From Paragonimus westermani (lineage: Eukaryota; Platyhelminthes; Trematoda; Plagiorchiida; Troglotrematidae): 64,000 nucleotides of DNA. Below are positions 1-13,742 of this stretch, one piece after another. The notes beneath the pieces were generated by a model. It was not told the origin of the DNA, ran no database searches, and was given only the letters and a program-made list of their open reading frames with translations. Numbering within the stretch: position 1 is the first letter of the stretch; every line of letters starts with the position of its first letter. The stretch lies in assembly GCA_008508345.1 (NCBI GenBank), contig QNGE01002406.1, forward strand, positions 1 through 64,000, in the 5' to 3' direction. Made by a program: the position numbers and the translations under genes.

Positions 1-3000
1 AGAGTGTCACCTAAACGCACGTGCGATTAAAACAGTTTCATTACGTTTATAACGGAAAGTTTCCTGATACTTCGATTAGTATCGACTTCGTGTGCTAGTG
101 TCTAAGAAGTTGGCGTTTTAAATTTTAGGAATTATTTTCCAGGTGACAGCATCCATTTAGTTTTTCCATGGGGTGTATTGCGATTGTTTTCTAGCCATGT
201 TGACGCCCAGACTGCACATTGTGTAACTGTGACTACTACTGTGTAAAATTCTTGCGGTATTTGGTTGTTTTTATTTGTACTCTACTTGATCTTACCTTTG
301 TGTAAGTGATCAGTGCGTACTCCGAAATTTGTTACTGCGCTCCTTCCTTCGAAGGACTGTATTTTTGTACTGTGCTTCGTAGTTTTAACCAACTTATTAA
401 CAAGATATTGAATGAATGCAGGCAAACATTATTAGTCGAGCACCTGTGAATTGGTCTGTAACGGTTTTGATGAGCTTCTTGTAATAGCTGCTCGTTGAAC
501 ACCAACACTGCTAAACGCCTGTGCATATTGTTGCAACCCCAGTGGACTCTTTCCGGCCTATATATAATGGGTCGACGACAAACTGGACAGTGGACTATTA
601 GCCAGACGGTTTCAAAGCTGAGGTCCTTAGTGATATAGAAATACTCCGTGACAGGCGGGTTACTCACCACCACCACTCTGGACAGTTATCATTTGATTTA
701 AGACTTACTTTATCATTTTATCACACTTGTGGGACTTTTCTGGTTCAAGGAACTCGCTGGGAAAACAGGAAGACGTGTTGCGTGACGTTGACATTTCGTT
801 TTTATCTTGTCAACCGTTCACCAGGTCGCAGTCTAAATACACGCATGACATCCGTGACATCACCGGTTCAACAGTATGAATAAGGTCGAGGCTAAACGTT
901 CTAGCCGTGGTGAATTAGTAGCACTGATTATAGGTGTTCAGGTTAGTTTCTTTGACCGTCAAGAGTACTGAGTTGACCTTAATGACGCGGTGAGGAAGAT
1001 GCCATGGTGGTTGCTATGGTATGTTGTCAAGGCATGCTTCGCAGTCACTAACTCCAGGCTTTTCGATGGAATATCTGCCTGGTTGCTTATTCGCGTCTTT
1101 GATTGGACCAACCGTTGATTCGAAATGGTGACATTTAATGTGGATTGTAGCATTAGGATGAAAGATAGTCACCGCTAACTAGTTTTCAATGATTGTATGT
1201 AGCCAGTGGGAACGACCCTGAGCCGCTAATCGTCTCATTCGGGAAGCGAGAAGGATGTGCTCTTCTGGGAAGCCAATCACGTCCCTCATGCCGCTGCATA
1301 CCTTCCGTTGTTCTGACTTGCTAACTTTATCATCCGTCCAGTACCTTAATAAAAAACGTCCACTTTGGCTGCATCATAAGTTATTCTCGAATTTAGCCTT
1401 CTCCCTATATGGGTTGATCTCGGGACATCGTTCTCTCGTCTGCTGCAGGTTCACCGTTACTCTGTGATGACAGGTTTCGCCCTTGATTGTATAGTACAGT
1501 TTACTCCCAGGTATCAAATCATTGAGTTTACTTTTAAACAAGTTGATAAGCTAAGGGTTGAAAGCGTCGTTTGATTTTTGTGAACGACTGTTGGCGGTAC
1601 ACTTCTTTGCTTCATACTGGTTCTCCGTATGTCTACTGGGTGCTGAGCAATTCGGCCTTCTTGAAGATTGCTAAGGTTGGGACCGTTGGTAGCTGCATTA
1701 TTACAGCTTGTGCTACGTTTGTAAGAATGAGATGAGAGTCTCGAGAGTAGCGGTGTAGGTATGTTGAAATGAACATGCAGGTGGAAAAGTAGATGATTAC
1801 ATGATGAAATCAAAAGCGCCCGATCGGCCTGTATTGTATGTTCGAATACCCCGAAGTGCATCTTGGTAGCTTTACTGGTTCGTACAGTTGTTCGAGCGTT
1901 TACGGAGTTTAGCAATAAAATGACTACAAATCCCAGTCAATAATTAGAGCTACCGGTAAGGTGGACCGTAACAGAGCATGTTAAAAGACAAACTGCGAGA
2001 CGCTTGCCAGCTTGGTAGTTCAGGTGAACTGTTCAGCAGGGTTGGAGAAGAAAATCGAGTTGGGCCTGGTGTCCAACATCAAATCTGCCTATTTTATTAC
2101 AAGAATGTGACAGTGAACAGACATGGACACAATGTAAAGTGAAAGTGTGATCAGCAAGCGAATTACTGCCCATGGAACACGGATGAGTAGCAGTAATGTG
2201 TGATCACCGAACCACCCGGAGAGAAACGACGCATAAGTTGCCATTCTAGTGTGCACGTATGTAAACTCAGTGTTTTCGGAGTTCGTCATTTCTAAAGAGC
2301 TTGTGGTATCTAAAGTGAACAGTGTGCAAAATGTTGCTCAAACCTATTTATGCAAATGGCACGCGGAAGCCGTTTTGTCAGGAACAACACAACGGCTCTT
2401 TCTCATGTACCGAAAAATCGCGCAAATTCAGTGCTATTGTATGCTGGACAGCTTCGTTGGTGAGTAGTATTTCACTCAATTTGGGAGCACATTTGGGAAC
2501 TAAGAATGTAATTTTCAGCGTCAGAAATACGAGGTACCAGAAGTGGCTATTGAAATGGTTTGTACGCTCCATGAGGAACGTGCCGCCAAAACCAACAACA
2601 ATGTATTGCGGTCCAGTGTGCGTGAATATGAATCAGCCGTGCAAACAAGTGCAAGCATTCCTGGTTCTGCGTTTTAACAACCTGTACAGCCTTGCTGGCC
2701 AAGCGTCTTTTGCGGCCAGCCATATTAGAACAACCGTCGTGTTGGTTTTTTAGCACCATTCATTCATCCTGCGTGTATGTAAGTTATCCTGTGACAGAGT
2801 GTCTGGCCGTGCCAAACCTAGTTTAAAGTGGATTCGTGAAAGTTGGGAGCTGTCGTTCTAGTCACGCAACGTTGAGGATTGTATGGGATGTTTTTCGGAC
2901 GTCATGTTAAAAGCAAATGTGTTTGATTGTGATAAACACTTGATAAAACCGCTATCATGCTCGCTTGTGGAATGTAGAAGAGTTCACGAAGGTAAAATGA

Positions 3001-6000
3001 ATTGTGATATATCTTATTAGATTTAGCTGCGCAAATGGGACGATGAACTGTCAATATCTGTATCTCCAGTTTTCCAATAGTTGTTCACCAGTCTCACCGT
3101 ACGTATCTGCGGTCGTTTCATGGGATCAGTGAGCTTTATCCTCTATAAATGCTTTACTCAGTCACCATAGTTCTTTTGGTTTTTTAATCACTTATTCGAC
3201 AACAATTTGATTCACATCGGCCTGGTTACAGACGAAGATTTGTGCGTTACTGTCCAGGCACTAGCAACTTTGACAGTGACATTAGAGAACGTGCGACCAA
3301 CGAGATGAGAACTGTATTCCGACAAGCGCTGCGAGCTCTGTAGTCATTCTCAAGTGCATGAATAACTACATCGGTGATCGCTGAAGGAATCAAGGGACAG
3401 GATACGGACATGGGTTACAAGTAGCAGTAATGCGTGTATATCATTTTCATCTTATCTAGGAAGCTAGTCGAAATCGTAGCGAGTAGTGTATGTTTTTTTA
3501 TGAGCTGATCGACGTTGTTAGCTTGATGTCGGATTTGTTGCATAAACGTGGATTTTTTTCGCATCAGTGATGCAGAGATCTTTCTGACATTGGTCTTGCT
3601 GTCGGTTGAAAATTGGTGTGTTCCTGGCGGCTGGTAGTCAAGCGTTCAGCTGAATAGCGAAAGTCGGAGCTGATTGTAACCCACGTGAATCATTCACTAA
3701 CCTAACCACAAGTAGCTCTCGTTGAGTTGGAGTTACAGACCAGTTGGTGGTTGCTCTGAGTAGATCATTGTCCATTCACCAAGAGTAAGTTTGTTGCTGT
3801 CAACCCGTAGTTTCACCGTTCATCGCATGCATACAACATAACGAACAACTATTTCCAGTGAAGTCGCACATGGCTAGCATTCCCCACTTTCGTTGACCCA
3901 GCCTATCCTGAAGATCTCCGTTTGTTACAGTCTCATGGCACATGCGTTGGTTCTTTCCAACCTTTTTTTCATCGTGCTGTGGATGTTTTTAGTTCGATTC
4001 ACCATTGACGAATAGGGTTGCGATTTTACCTCTGCATAACTCTTTGGCAGATATTCTCCAAATCAGTGTGATAGGATACACTGTAACAAATAAAAACAGT
4101 TTCTGACATGGGTGCACTGATCTTCATCTGACCTGACAAAATTCGCAGCCATGTCTTTGCCGTCGTGTGCTCTCTCTCGCCATGCGGATTACTATGGAGC
4201 TTGACGTCATTCTCAATCCCACGAAGATTACAACCTCGGCGATATGGTACTAAGTCTGATGGATTATTAGGAGTCGAATCTGAAGTTATATGTTCAGTGT
4301 TGACTATTGAATCCGTTCTGGTTAGGCAAAGCCGTTAACATTCCGGAAAACCCGTGTCGCTTTTTTGAGTGGCGAAGTGCGTTAACTAAGAGCAGCCAAT
4401 CCTTTGGGTTAGCTGGAGCAACCACGTTCCTGCCATCATGTCCAAGATTCTAACGCGGAAATTCAAATGTACTAAAAGGACTGATTTTGATGTGTCATGA
4501 AAAATATTCTGTGAAGGGAAATAGATATATAAAAAGGCAGTCCTTATTTCGGTTTCAAAAGTTGTTTAATTTTGAAATTCGAAAGCTGGTCATATTGTTG
4601 TGATAGTCAGTTTGCACGTCGCGAACGATATGAGAGCATGTTGCTACCTTCGGTATCCCTTGATGTCCACGTGAAAGTCCTAAGAAGAAATTTCGTTAAC
4701 TGCCACGATAACGCCATATCTCATTTCTTTCCGAAACGGACGTTGTTATACTAACACGTTTGTTGACAAAATTGGGCACTTTTAACAGTGACATTTACGA
4801 AGGACAACTAAATATTTTTATGGACTTAGTGTTTTGCTTATCCTTGCTGTGAGACAAAATTGCAAGAGGAGTACTGGTGATCACAGACCCGGAATAAGAG
4901 TATGCCGGTGACATCGTTTCAGTCACATGGACGTCACTCAGAAGAAGATTACAGCCAATCGAGTGTCCTGGTTACCACTTGGTTATTCCGTTGTTTTGGG
5001 GCATCCACTCCAACGAGCACATGAAATAGTGATGTGACGCGATCAACAATACCGCCAGTTTGGGACGTTTAGACGAATTTTAGTAAAATGGTTAGTGTAT
5101 TGCATGGTATAACAGCTGGCTATATTTACTTTAGTCGTACGATCCGTTGGGACGCGGTGGAAACACAGGTAAATCAGTTTACCTTGTTGCTACTGTCTGT
5201 TGTCCGCCTGAACTCTTCACTTGTTGAAGAGAACTTTCTCCACTCGAGACAATGTTTAATTTTAAATGAGCTTGTTTTATACACTAGACACTGGTCACAT
5301 CCACCGGTTTTGTGCTATATTCGCGAACCTTTTTTGTCAAGCTGAATCAGTTTGATGCAAATCGCATGGGCTTTTTGTTTCATACGGCTTACCCCTCCCG
5401 TGCGTCGTGAGAAGTTTCGTATGACGGCCTTCCTTCCGCCTCTAATTGATGGATCTCGCTGTCGCATACCATAACTACCCTAGTGAACATGGCTTTTGTT
5501 GCATAACGACTGGTGGCATTTTGAACATTTCATTCCAACTGTTTAGGGAGTCAGTTAGCCGAACCCTCATGCCATGTCAGTCATGCGGTTACCGTCTTGC
5601 TCTTGTCTGCAAGAATTGGTTGAACATATCCAGACTCGATTTCATCAGCGTAAGGTTGGTAGGATGCCCGGAACGAAATGTAACCTCGTTTATCACTCCT
5701 TTTCTTAGTTGACCGTTCCAGTGTGTGCCCCCATTGTTGCTGAAGCACACTGTCCCTGGTTGGCACCTCCACGTCGTCGGTGGGCATGCGCATACATCCT
5801 ACCGGTCAAATATGCATCTGGATACGAACTACTGAATTTTCTTTGACAGTAGTGTAATAACAAGTGAATACTGGGGAATCCTGCTCAATACAAGCGAACC
5901 ACTCCCACAACTTCCACACTCCTAAAAGCTTTTCAATCTTCCCCTTCCTAAAAGAAACATTACACTCGAGTTTCTCCCTCGTTGAAGCTTCTTTCTTAAT

Positions 6001-7430
6001 ATGTGGTCTTTTCACCACGGAAGCCTAACCTTTGGCAATACTTTTATCTCGCCATTGACCTCTCAAAAGCTTGGGACTTACTTATTGTATGCAAAGGCTC
6101 AGCCACGTTCACTCGTGGGTATTTTTCAGAATGCTCGATCGCCTTGCAAAGAGATACTTACTGTCCCGTTCTCTTCAATCGATGGTCCCACGATTAGGAA
6201 TTTTTTTTAAGTTGAACTCGTAGGAATATGTTGTTCCAGAGTGTTCCACGTCACCGTTGCAGTAAGTAGTTCCCTTGATTGGTGTCTTCTGGATAAGCCG
6301 TTCGCCGTTACGAATGAATGGGTGATTTCGGCTATTGTTAACTAGTGGAGGTTTTGGATGAGCAATAGATCTGTTGTGCCAGTTTTTCAGGTCAGTGGCA
6401 CGTTGGTGTACATGGTCTCATGAAAGATTGGCCGAAGTTCAAACTCCGACTGTGGCAAGAACGCGCACTACTGACGAACCCTAACAAGATCGAAACTCGA
6501 ATGTAATGCTTTTTTCGAGAGGAGCTAACTGAATTGCTCACGGGACTGCGAGGACCTCGATCAGTTATACGAGTTGTTCGAGTTCTCTAAGTGATGACCG
6601 ATGGGATGCGTGCTAAAGTCGGTGTTGATCAGAGCTGTGATGAAATTTCTACGCAGTGTCCGGACAAAAGTGGAATAGATGCTTAAACGCTGGTTTAGAC
6701 CTCATTTGTACAGGCTTCTGAAGATCTTTCCGAATGAACATTTGCTGTGCCTGTTCACAAACTTACGATTAGTTTACAGTTGGATACTTGAAAGGAGCCA
6801 GCAGAATCAGCGGTTAAGACGATAAGGTCCTATCTGATTCTGAATTGAAATTACCAGGGAGGCGTCTTGAAACTCTTGTAATCGGCAGACGAAACAGAAG
6901 ACATCGTGGATGAGAATGTAGGTCAAGAGTGTGGTCTTTGATTGTATACACGATGTGATTTGGTGCAACCATTTCCAGCTTACGAATCTAAAGGCGGACA
7001 CTATACACTTGGCACTCAGGTGAACTTTGCGGCATTTCTATTGATTACCGTAGACAGCTTAAACCTCGACGATGTGAAAACGAAAGTTTCACGGTTCATT
7101 GACTAATAGGGCAGCGTCAACCTCACAAACAATTACTCTCGTACACATATTTCGGAACGGTTGTACCGATCTGTGGTAGCCTCTGCCTAGCTTATTGGAC
7201 GCTCGTTTCTCGGTACGAACTCGACCCGGAATTTTTGGGTTAGTCACGTGTTGTATCATCAGGTGATGTTTGGTGATCGATTTGCTTGTCCTTAATTAAC
7301 ACATTGTCAGTAAAGCATCTAGATGTCTGGTTTAAATGGAACTTGCATTTCTAGTTCGGCGGGGAGATGCCAGCTGGAACAGAACATGGTAGGCTACTGT
7401 TTACAACACCAGTGGCTGGACGAACTTTAC
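1..7430. other. Unassigned region, no supported gene
   Basis: I read both strands and recognise no protein family, RNA gene or element. Open frames of 114 to 143 codons occur (for example minus 1,514-1,915 and plus 2,322-2,753), but several such frames are expected by chance. Their translations overlap each other on both strands and show no domain motif. A minus-strand frame at 5,581-5,793 is rich in charged residues but also unrecognised. The stretch is probably intergenic or intronic. Confidence 0.6.
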
Positions 7431-7680
7431 CTTGCAAAATTCCCACAGGAGGTATAAAGTAACCACTCCTGTGCGTAATAAGCGAAATGCTTGCGACAAA
7501 AGGTGTGTGATAGCCTCTGGTAGCGGGTACTTCGAACTTTTTGTTATCGCTTCGCTGTGGTTTATGACCTTGCACGTTCGAACCATCTGCTATGCTCACT
7601 TGCTGAGTTGAGTCATAATTCATTGTAGCACACACCATGCGATTTAAGTCTCCTACATTCTGTTCAGATGTGCTCAACAA
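7431..7680 (-). CDS. Candidate exon, unknown protein
   Basis: A minus-strand open frame enters at about 7,680. At 7,431 it meets a strong 5' splice-site match, GCAAG followed by GTAAAG. The frame is rich in Ser, Thr and Gln and ends just before the donor with residues GYFIPPVGILQ; it looks like a disordered or linker segment. Several AG dinucleotides upstream could serve as acceptor, and I cannot choose among them. No domain is recognised. The frame runs past the donor to a stop at 7,351, so the donor is not forced. It could equally be a chance frame. Confidence 0.2.
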
Positions 7681-7689
7681 AGATCTTCA

Positions 7690-8750
7690 TTCCTCTGATG
7701 GAAGTGTCGTTGTAGTAGCAAATTTAGCAGATCAAGTTCTACATTTAAGCGCGAATGACGATAATCCATTCTTTGGTGAACTCTTGTAGATTGTACCGTT
7801 TTTCCAAATTTTTAGGTTCATCTTGAGCTAACCACTTTACTCATATCGCGTCTTTAGTTTCTGTTTCGTTTTACATTTTGTTGCGAAATCATTCAAAAAA
7901 TTAAGATAACCAGTTGAAATTTGGGCGGTGAGGCCAAATGAAACGCTCCTCAGACGGCACTGTCAGTCAAGCTGCACAGGCCATAACATTTTAATGGTCG
8001 AAATGTGGACAGGACAGATTTCAACAGCTAAGCGGGTATGTCGCAAGTGGGTGTGTTGCAAAAGAACACCGCAGATACGGAGTTTGCCACATTTAACACG
8101 TTATTATCTACCGTACTCTGAGATGCGTACATAAGTTACAATTGTTGGCGAATGCTGTATTGCTGGTTTCGCTGCTTCCTGTTTGCACTGTCTATTGACT
8201 CAATGTCAGCGAGACTATCTGAATCGAATCACACGAAGTTACATCTTGTTTGGGCTAGATGACTGGTTGACAGGGCGTTTTAACCTGCATAGATCAGCGC
8301 ATTAAGCGGTGGATGACGTGGTTGTTGTGTATAGAAATTATAATTGTGATGGCTGTGGGATTAACTTATGTGGGAGTTGTGTTACAGGTCCACTAATTTT
8401 TGCGCGTAATCTCTTCAAAGGCGTTGGTGGTGGATCGTCCTTCGAGCTTTTCACACATTCATTCCATATAGGGGACTGGTGATGCGTACTTCTCTCTAGA
8501 ACAGTGTTAGAATAAGGAATAGCAACTTGTGGTGAAAACCTATCCGATCCACTGCTTATCCAATGCCCGACACAAAGAGAATTGAGTAGCGGACTGATCC
8601 AACGTCGCTTTAACATCAGGACTGGGTGAACAGTCTTAATGTTACACCTTTCGTGGTTCGCCAAGTTCCGCGTCCTGCGTTGCACCAATCAGCTTACAAT
8701 TTGTGTCTTCGCATGTGCCTCCGAGATCGGATAATAACAGACTCTTTTTT
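7690..8750. other. Unassigned region
   Basis: A minus-strand open frame of 116 codons (8,338-8,688) is Pro, Ser and Arg rich, with no recognised domain and no convincing splice context. Nothing else could be supported on either strand. Confidence 0.55.
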
Positions 8751-8910
8751 TAATGAAGATTAACAACTGCTTATTGCAATCAGCTCGAGGTGTACTCTGT
8801 ATTGCTTCTGCCGGAAGTTCCAACTCAAGTACAGTTAACAGGTTATTCGAAATCCCTAAATCCAAATATCACAGAACCTGTCTCATGCATAAGTTAAACA
8901 ATGATACCTG
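8751..8910 (+). repeat. Diverged dispersed repeat B, copy 1
   Basis: About 150 bp align, by eye at roughly two-thirds identity, with 58,131-58,300 on the same strand. Shared blocks are taacaactgctta near the start, caa(c/t)tcaagtac in the middle, and ttattcgaa(a/g)tccctaa followed by tatcaca near the end. No coding capacity, promoter box or terminal repeat is visible, so the class is unknown. The second copy interrupts an RTE-like element, which argues that this is a mobile sequence rather than a chance match. Confidence 0.45.
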
Positions 8911-8919
8911 GTGAAGAAA

Positions 8920-9855
8920 ATCTCCAACGACCGCAGTTATTTGGGATTTAGTCACCAACAACCGACTAAACCTTAGGTTGGTGGTAAACGCTGGAGCGTC
9001 AACAATTCTCTTATCAGTTTATTATATTAGGAATCTTAAATGAAAAAGCTGTTGTTAACTTGGCTACTCCGCGTTTGCACTGAGGCTGGTTCTGTCGTTG
9101 GCGTGTCTTATTGGAAAATGTCAAGTTAATTTCATTGTGTGCCTGTTCTTAATAAAGGATTTGCGTTAACGGGTTATTGTTCATAGCGCTGTGTGCGTTA
9201 ACTGATTTTAGGCAAGAATATCCGCTCACTCCACATCCTTTCATGTGTGTCGGGAGTAAAGTCGTGTTAAAGGCACTCTGACTTCCGGAGATTCGTGTGT
9301 CGGAGCTTCTACCAGTTTGTAAACTGATTGCTACTGAGTGTGTAACTGTAACAAGTCTTCCCGCAAGAAGCAAGTGAAACACCAGCTACCTGATGTGTAT
9401 TGCCTCTACTGGATCTGTTTCATACCTCCAAACGGTTGTTTTATTACAAGATTTAGTGGGCACTGATCCTAACTTTTATATTGTGCGCAGGTTGATGGGG
9501 ATTGCCGATTGGCTTACTTATCTAAGTTGTAGTGTATCAGCAAGTTACAGTACCACCGACAGTGTATCTGTGGTTGGCGAAGGTATTTGTTACACTCTCA
9601 ACTAGTTCGTTTTTTGAGATCAGAGACATTCAGTAGTCAATTAATGTGAAGGTTGACACGATGTTTGCGTTCCCCTTGGCTGTACAGACAAGTTACTTCT
9701 TCCGTACATTTGGGAAATGCACATTAGCCCTTGGCATTCCACTGTCGTCATTTTCAACAGCTGATATGTATCATGTCAGTGTATTGTGTGAGCGTGGCGG
9801 CGGTTCGTGGACTTAGATCGGGGGCATCTCTAAGTCTACGACCAACAGTTGGCTT
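8920..9855. other. Unassigned region
   Basis: No protein family, RNA or repeat was recognised on either strand. Confidence 0.55.
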
Positions 9856-9859
9856 GACA

Positions 9860-10030
9860 GGCACAGTCTGCGCTGTACTGGACAAGTACTGTTGTGGCTA
9901 GGACAATCAGACTGTACTGTACTACCACTGCACTGCCACGCGGAGACACGCACTTCAGTATTGGGGTAGCCATGGAAAAATACAACGAAGAACGTTGGAG
10001 TACACTCTGATGAAAATAGATGTTTTCCAT
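9860..10030 (-). repeat. Diverged dispersed repeat C, copy 1
   Basis: Read on the minus strand, this segment aligns with 16,175-16,330. Shared landmarks are tccaa(c/t)gttctt-cgttgtattt, then a (t/c)ggctacc(c/t)caat block, then a GC-richer tract ending in gtggtag or gtggtgt. Identity is about 65% by eye. A third relative lies near 47.4-47.6 kb. The class is unknown: no RT motif, tRNA promoter box or terminal inverted repeat could be found. Confidence 0.4.
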
Positions 10031-10039
10031 GCATGGATA

Positions 10040-12515
10040 GCATCCTGGAATTACTTTTTTCTGTTACAAAAACGAGTATTTGTCATTTTGGTGGTGTTGA
10101 AGTATATAAATATCGTATCGCTTTTCCAAGTAAGCAGTTGTCACCCGCGTTTTTGGCTGGCATAAACTTTGTTAGTTTACCATCCATTGGTCATTTGGAA
10201 CGAGTAAAGCTGCACGAAGTAATTTAGATACTTTTTAGTTTAGTGTACGGCAAATTACACCGAAAAGTCGTTGACTGCACACAAGTGATATTTGGAGTTC
10301 CTGGACGCGTCAGTTATACGAAATCTTGATGCATCTATCCGGTGTGAGATCCTGATTTTGATTTACCATATAGTTGATGTTGGTCTACACGTTGACGGGA
10401 AGCGGAACAACACTGCTCAATAAGGAGTTCCTAAAACTTAAAGGTGTTACGTGGCTCTTATTGTCTTCATAGCATGGATGTAATACGTCACGTCAGTCTT
10501 CATGAATGACGCGATAAGCCTAAAAACACGGAACGATGTGCCTCGGATTCCGTGGGAAAATTTCTGGTTCCCCATCACTGTTTTAGTAATTTGTAAATAC
10601 ATAGGTGAAATGAAGTGAATAGTACATTCAGATTATTCGAGACAACTTCATGTTCTTCAACTTTTCAGCATATACTGACGAGTTATTTTGTCATTCGGTA
10701 ATTCAATCCATTTGGTGCAGTCTATTAAACTGCATCATTGATGGTATGCAGATGTGACAGTATCTGTTAATCTTTCTTATGCGTACTCCTTTGTAGATCC
10801 TTGATGTCAGACTGACTCAGTGCTGCCATAATATATCATCGTCTTATAAGGCAATATATCAGTTGAAGTGTTCACGGCATGTTAAGGAGTGAACTAGTCG
10901 TAAGTCATTGTCTGGCCGCGGTCACTACTGGTTTTACAGCGCACACGTTATTACTGAGACGTTCCCTGCTCAAGTAGAATGGAATATTTTTTGGAGGCAT
11001 TTGTAGTGAAAAACATGTGAGCGGAGATTCGTAGATTCTAAATTTAAATTGGGATTTTACCCTCAGCAATTGCTCGACGTTCATCACTGTAGTGGAAGCT
11101 CATACACGGAGGGAAATAGAGCCCTGCAAAGCCTTTTGGTTGAATAACGGCTGAAAAACAATTCAATTATAAAAGTATGATTCATGTGTTCGTCAGTTGT
11201 TGATCTTTTCTATGTCCATGGAATCGCTTTACTAAGCAACCGGCGAATGTCTTGAAGACAGGAAACGATGCCCTGATCTCGTCTGTGTAAGCTGTAGGTG
11301 GGCAACAGTTACAAAGTTCCACAGTTAAGTGCGAAAAACAGAAGTTGGAATAGTTCAGTTACCGGTCTATGTTTGTCAAGCGTGTGTCGGATCTGCGAAC
11401 GAAGGCTTGCAGCTTCGTGGTTTTCGATGAGCTCATTGGCATCATTTGTGTTTGTTGTAATTTTATACATCCGACCTATTCAAAGCAGACTAGGTCGGAT
11501 GAACTTTTGATAAAGGGTTCGTCTTAATTTTCGAGTCGTCGTGAAACGGTTATCCTAATCGTAAACGATGACACTGAAACGGGCCTTATAACGGTAACAT
11601 GGGAATGTGGAAGAGCGGTATTCAATTATTCCTTTAAAAAGTACTTTTAACATACATGCATTTCAATTGCCTAATCCAAGAAGTTGAATCATTGCTAGTG
11701 CAAGGTTGTCACGATGGAGTCTGCTTGAATTCCACCACTGGGATGTTAACATACAGTATTGATTATATTACTTTCTTCTCCTTCAACAGTAGTGCTGAGA
11801 CAGCGTCCTGTAGATTAAAATTTAATTCACGACACGGTGGTCAGCCGTCCACTTCCCATTGAACTAGCCTACTCTAAGTATCTCGAACGAGCTTAATACG
11901 ACAATTTTGGGAGTGATCACGAAACGCATTTACATCATCTACGATTGACTTCGGCCTCAAGAATCCATTTTTCTATAGCATAGATGTTCCGAAACAAACG
12001 GCTAATGCATTCTTTAAGTTAGTGTTTTTGAGGCTTTCGACTCCCTGAATACACCTTTTCATAACTAGTATCGGTTGAAAAATGCTTTTTGTGGTGATCC
12101 CGATCATCGTAGCACATTTCTAAACAGATGACCTATCAAAAAATGAATTCCGAAACACATATATACCAGTTTAGTGTGAATCATACCAACTAGTCAGAAA
12201 GTAATAACACTGGTAGATAGTTGTCAAACAGCAATTAAATACTTGTAACACTTCGCAAGTGTAACTGCAGGTTTACTTTTACGCCTAGCCTAAGTTTACT
12301 ATAGAACAGTGTGGATGTTTGATCTTACGTCCATGGTATACACAAATCGTTATTTCTCTGCGGTTTAACTACTCGAAACCAAACTGAGACCAAGTGCACA
12401 GACAATACTTCCAATAAAATTTCATTTGTTTACACCTGTATACTTTCACCTCTCATCATTTATGGTTCAACTACGGATACCTCTGTAAATGCTTACTTCC
12501 ATCCTCTTGGAGCTT
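10040..12515. other. Unassigned region
   Basis: No supported gene. Short open frames at 10,033-10,227 and 11,298-11,510 (plus) have no recognised domain. No microsatellite or palindrome longer than a few bases stands out. Confidence 0.55.
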
Positions 12516-13064
12516 ACTTTTTGCATAACCACTGTATTTGGTCATCAAGATTGAACTCATTAAGATGACCACACCTTTTTAATGTTACTTCAGTAGTACG
12601 GATCAAAATAGAATTCCGCACGGTTATATAAACAGAAGAAAGCGGTTTGTTTGAGAGTTCCTTTCTCGAAGTTGTTCGGGCAAAAATACTGTTGGACAGT
12701 TTACAGACAAAAGGCAAAAGCAAAGAACAAACAAAGCTCTACCAAATACGCCAGTTCAGCGACTTGTGGGATTGAACCAGAATGGTGGTTAAGAAACTCG
12801 TGATGCAAGTATTCTGTAACGCACCAATCAAGTAAGATCGAATATCAGCCCACTCAGCAGTGCGTTCCAATGTGAACAGATCCCAACAGTACAGCGGTTT
12901 TGTTTGCTAAGTAACGTGCTTACTGCATAAAACAATTCAACCGAGTGAACCCTTAGGCGTACATCCTTGGTTGGTAGAAGGTGTGCTGGTGGATGAATCG
13001 GAGCGTGAGATATTTTGTAGGTAGGAAATACCCTATAACTAATTGAGAATTGATCTAATTCTTC

Positions 13065-13403
13065 CAGTCTTCTCAACTGAGTGGTTTATCCGAGCCCCAT
13101 AGTTCTTCCGGAGGCCCGTTTTTGAACACTCTCCATAAGTGACAAGTCTTTTTTAGATAGGGGGAACATGATTGTGTATTTGTTTCCTGATGTGAGCGGA
13201 TTATGGAGGCGAGCATAGTGGAACCGGCTTTAGGGTGGAAGGTTCTACAATTTCTTCCGAAGAGTTTCACAGCCATTTGTGCTTGTTTGTCCCTGGTTAT
13301 ACAATCTGTGTTCACACACAGTCTGTCTGCCACTATGGTCCTCAGGTGTCGTTCGCATAGTGATACGAGTAGGTTTGTGTCGGCAATGCAGTGATCAGCA
13401 CAN
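13065..13403 (-). repeat. 339-bp exact tandem duplication, unit 1 (ends at N)
   Basis: This unit is identical base for base to 13,404-13,742, and the last position, 13,403, is a single N. It encodes, on the minus strand, part of the RT C-terminal region (86 open codons at 13,073-13,333, including QSCSPYLKK). The same block recurs at 21,540-21,877 with two substitutions. Confidence 0.97.
13403..13403. other. Single-base assembly N at repeat junction
   Basis: One undetermined base sits exactly where unit 1 of the duplication meets unit 2. This is the usual signature of two overlapping contig ends placed side by side without merging. Confidence 0.97.
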
Positions 13404-13742
13404 CAGTCTTCTCAACTGAGTGGTTTATCCGAGCCCCATAGTTCTTCCGGAGGCCCGTTTTTGAACACTCTCCATAAGTGACAAGTCTTTTTTAGATAGG
13501 GGGAACATGATTGTGTATTTGTTTCCTGATGTGAGCGGATTATGGAGGCGAGCATAGTGGAACCGGCTTTAGGGTGGAAGGTTCTACAATTTCTTCCGAA
13601 GAGTTTCACAGCCATTTGTGCTTGTTTGTCCCTGGTTATACAATCTGTGTTCACACACAGTCTGTCTGCCACTATGGTCCTCAGGTGTCGTTCGCATAGT
13701 GATACGAGTAGGTTTGTGTCGGCAATGCAGTGATCAGCACAC
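13404..13742 (-). repeat. 339-bp exact tandem duplication, unit 2
   Basis: This is the second identical unit, again with an 86-codon minus-strand frame (13,412-13,672). Its upstream side continues into the rest of the RT (NKLPFNV at about 13,785), whereas the downstream thumb and tail continue from unit 1. A single copy would therefore suffice for an ordinary element, and one unit is surplus. Confidence 0.97.

Noticed and set aside
2322..2753. 143-codon plus-strand open frame as a gene
   Set aside because: This length is expected by chance in this window; no domain is visible, other frames on both strands are also open, and no splice signals single it out.
5400..5800. LTR-retrotransposon integrase fragment on the minus strand
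   Set aside because: A histidine-containing phrase suggested a zinc-binding region, but the Cys pair and catalytic acids are absent.
13203..13394. Identical 63-codon plus-strand frames at 13,203, 13,542 and 21,678
   Set aside because: They are antisense shadows of the RT C-terminal block and repeat only because the block itself is repeated.
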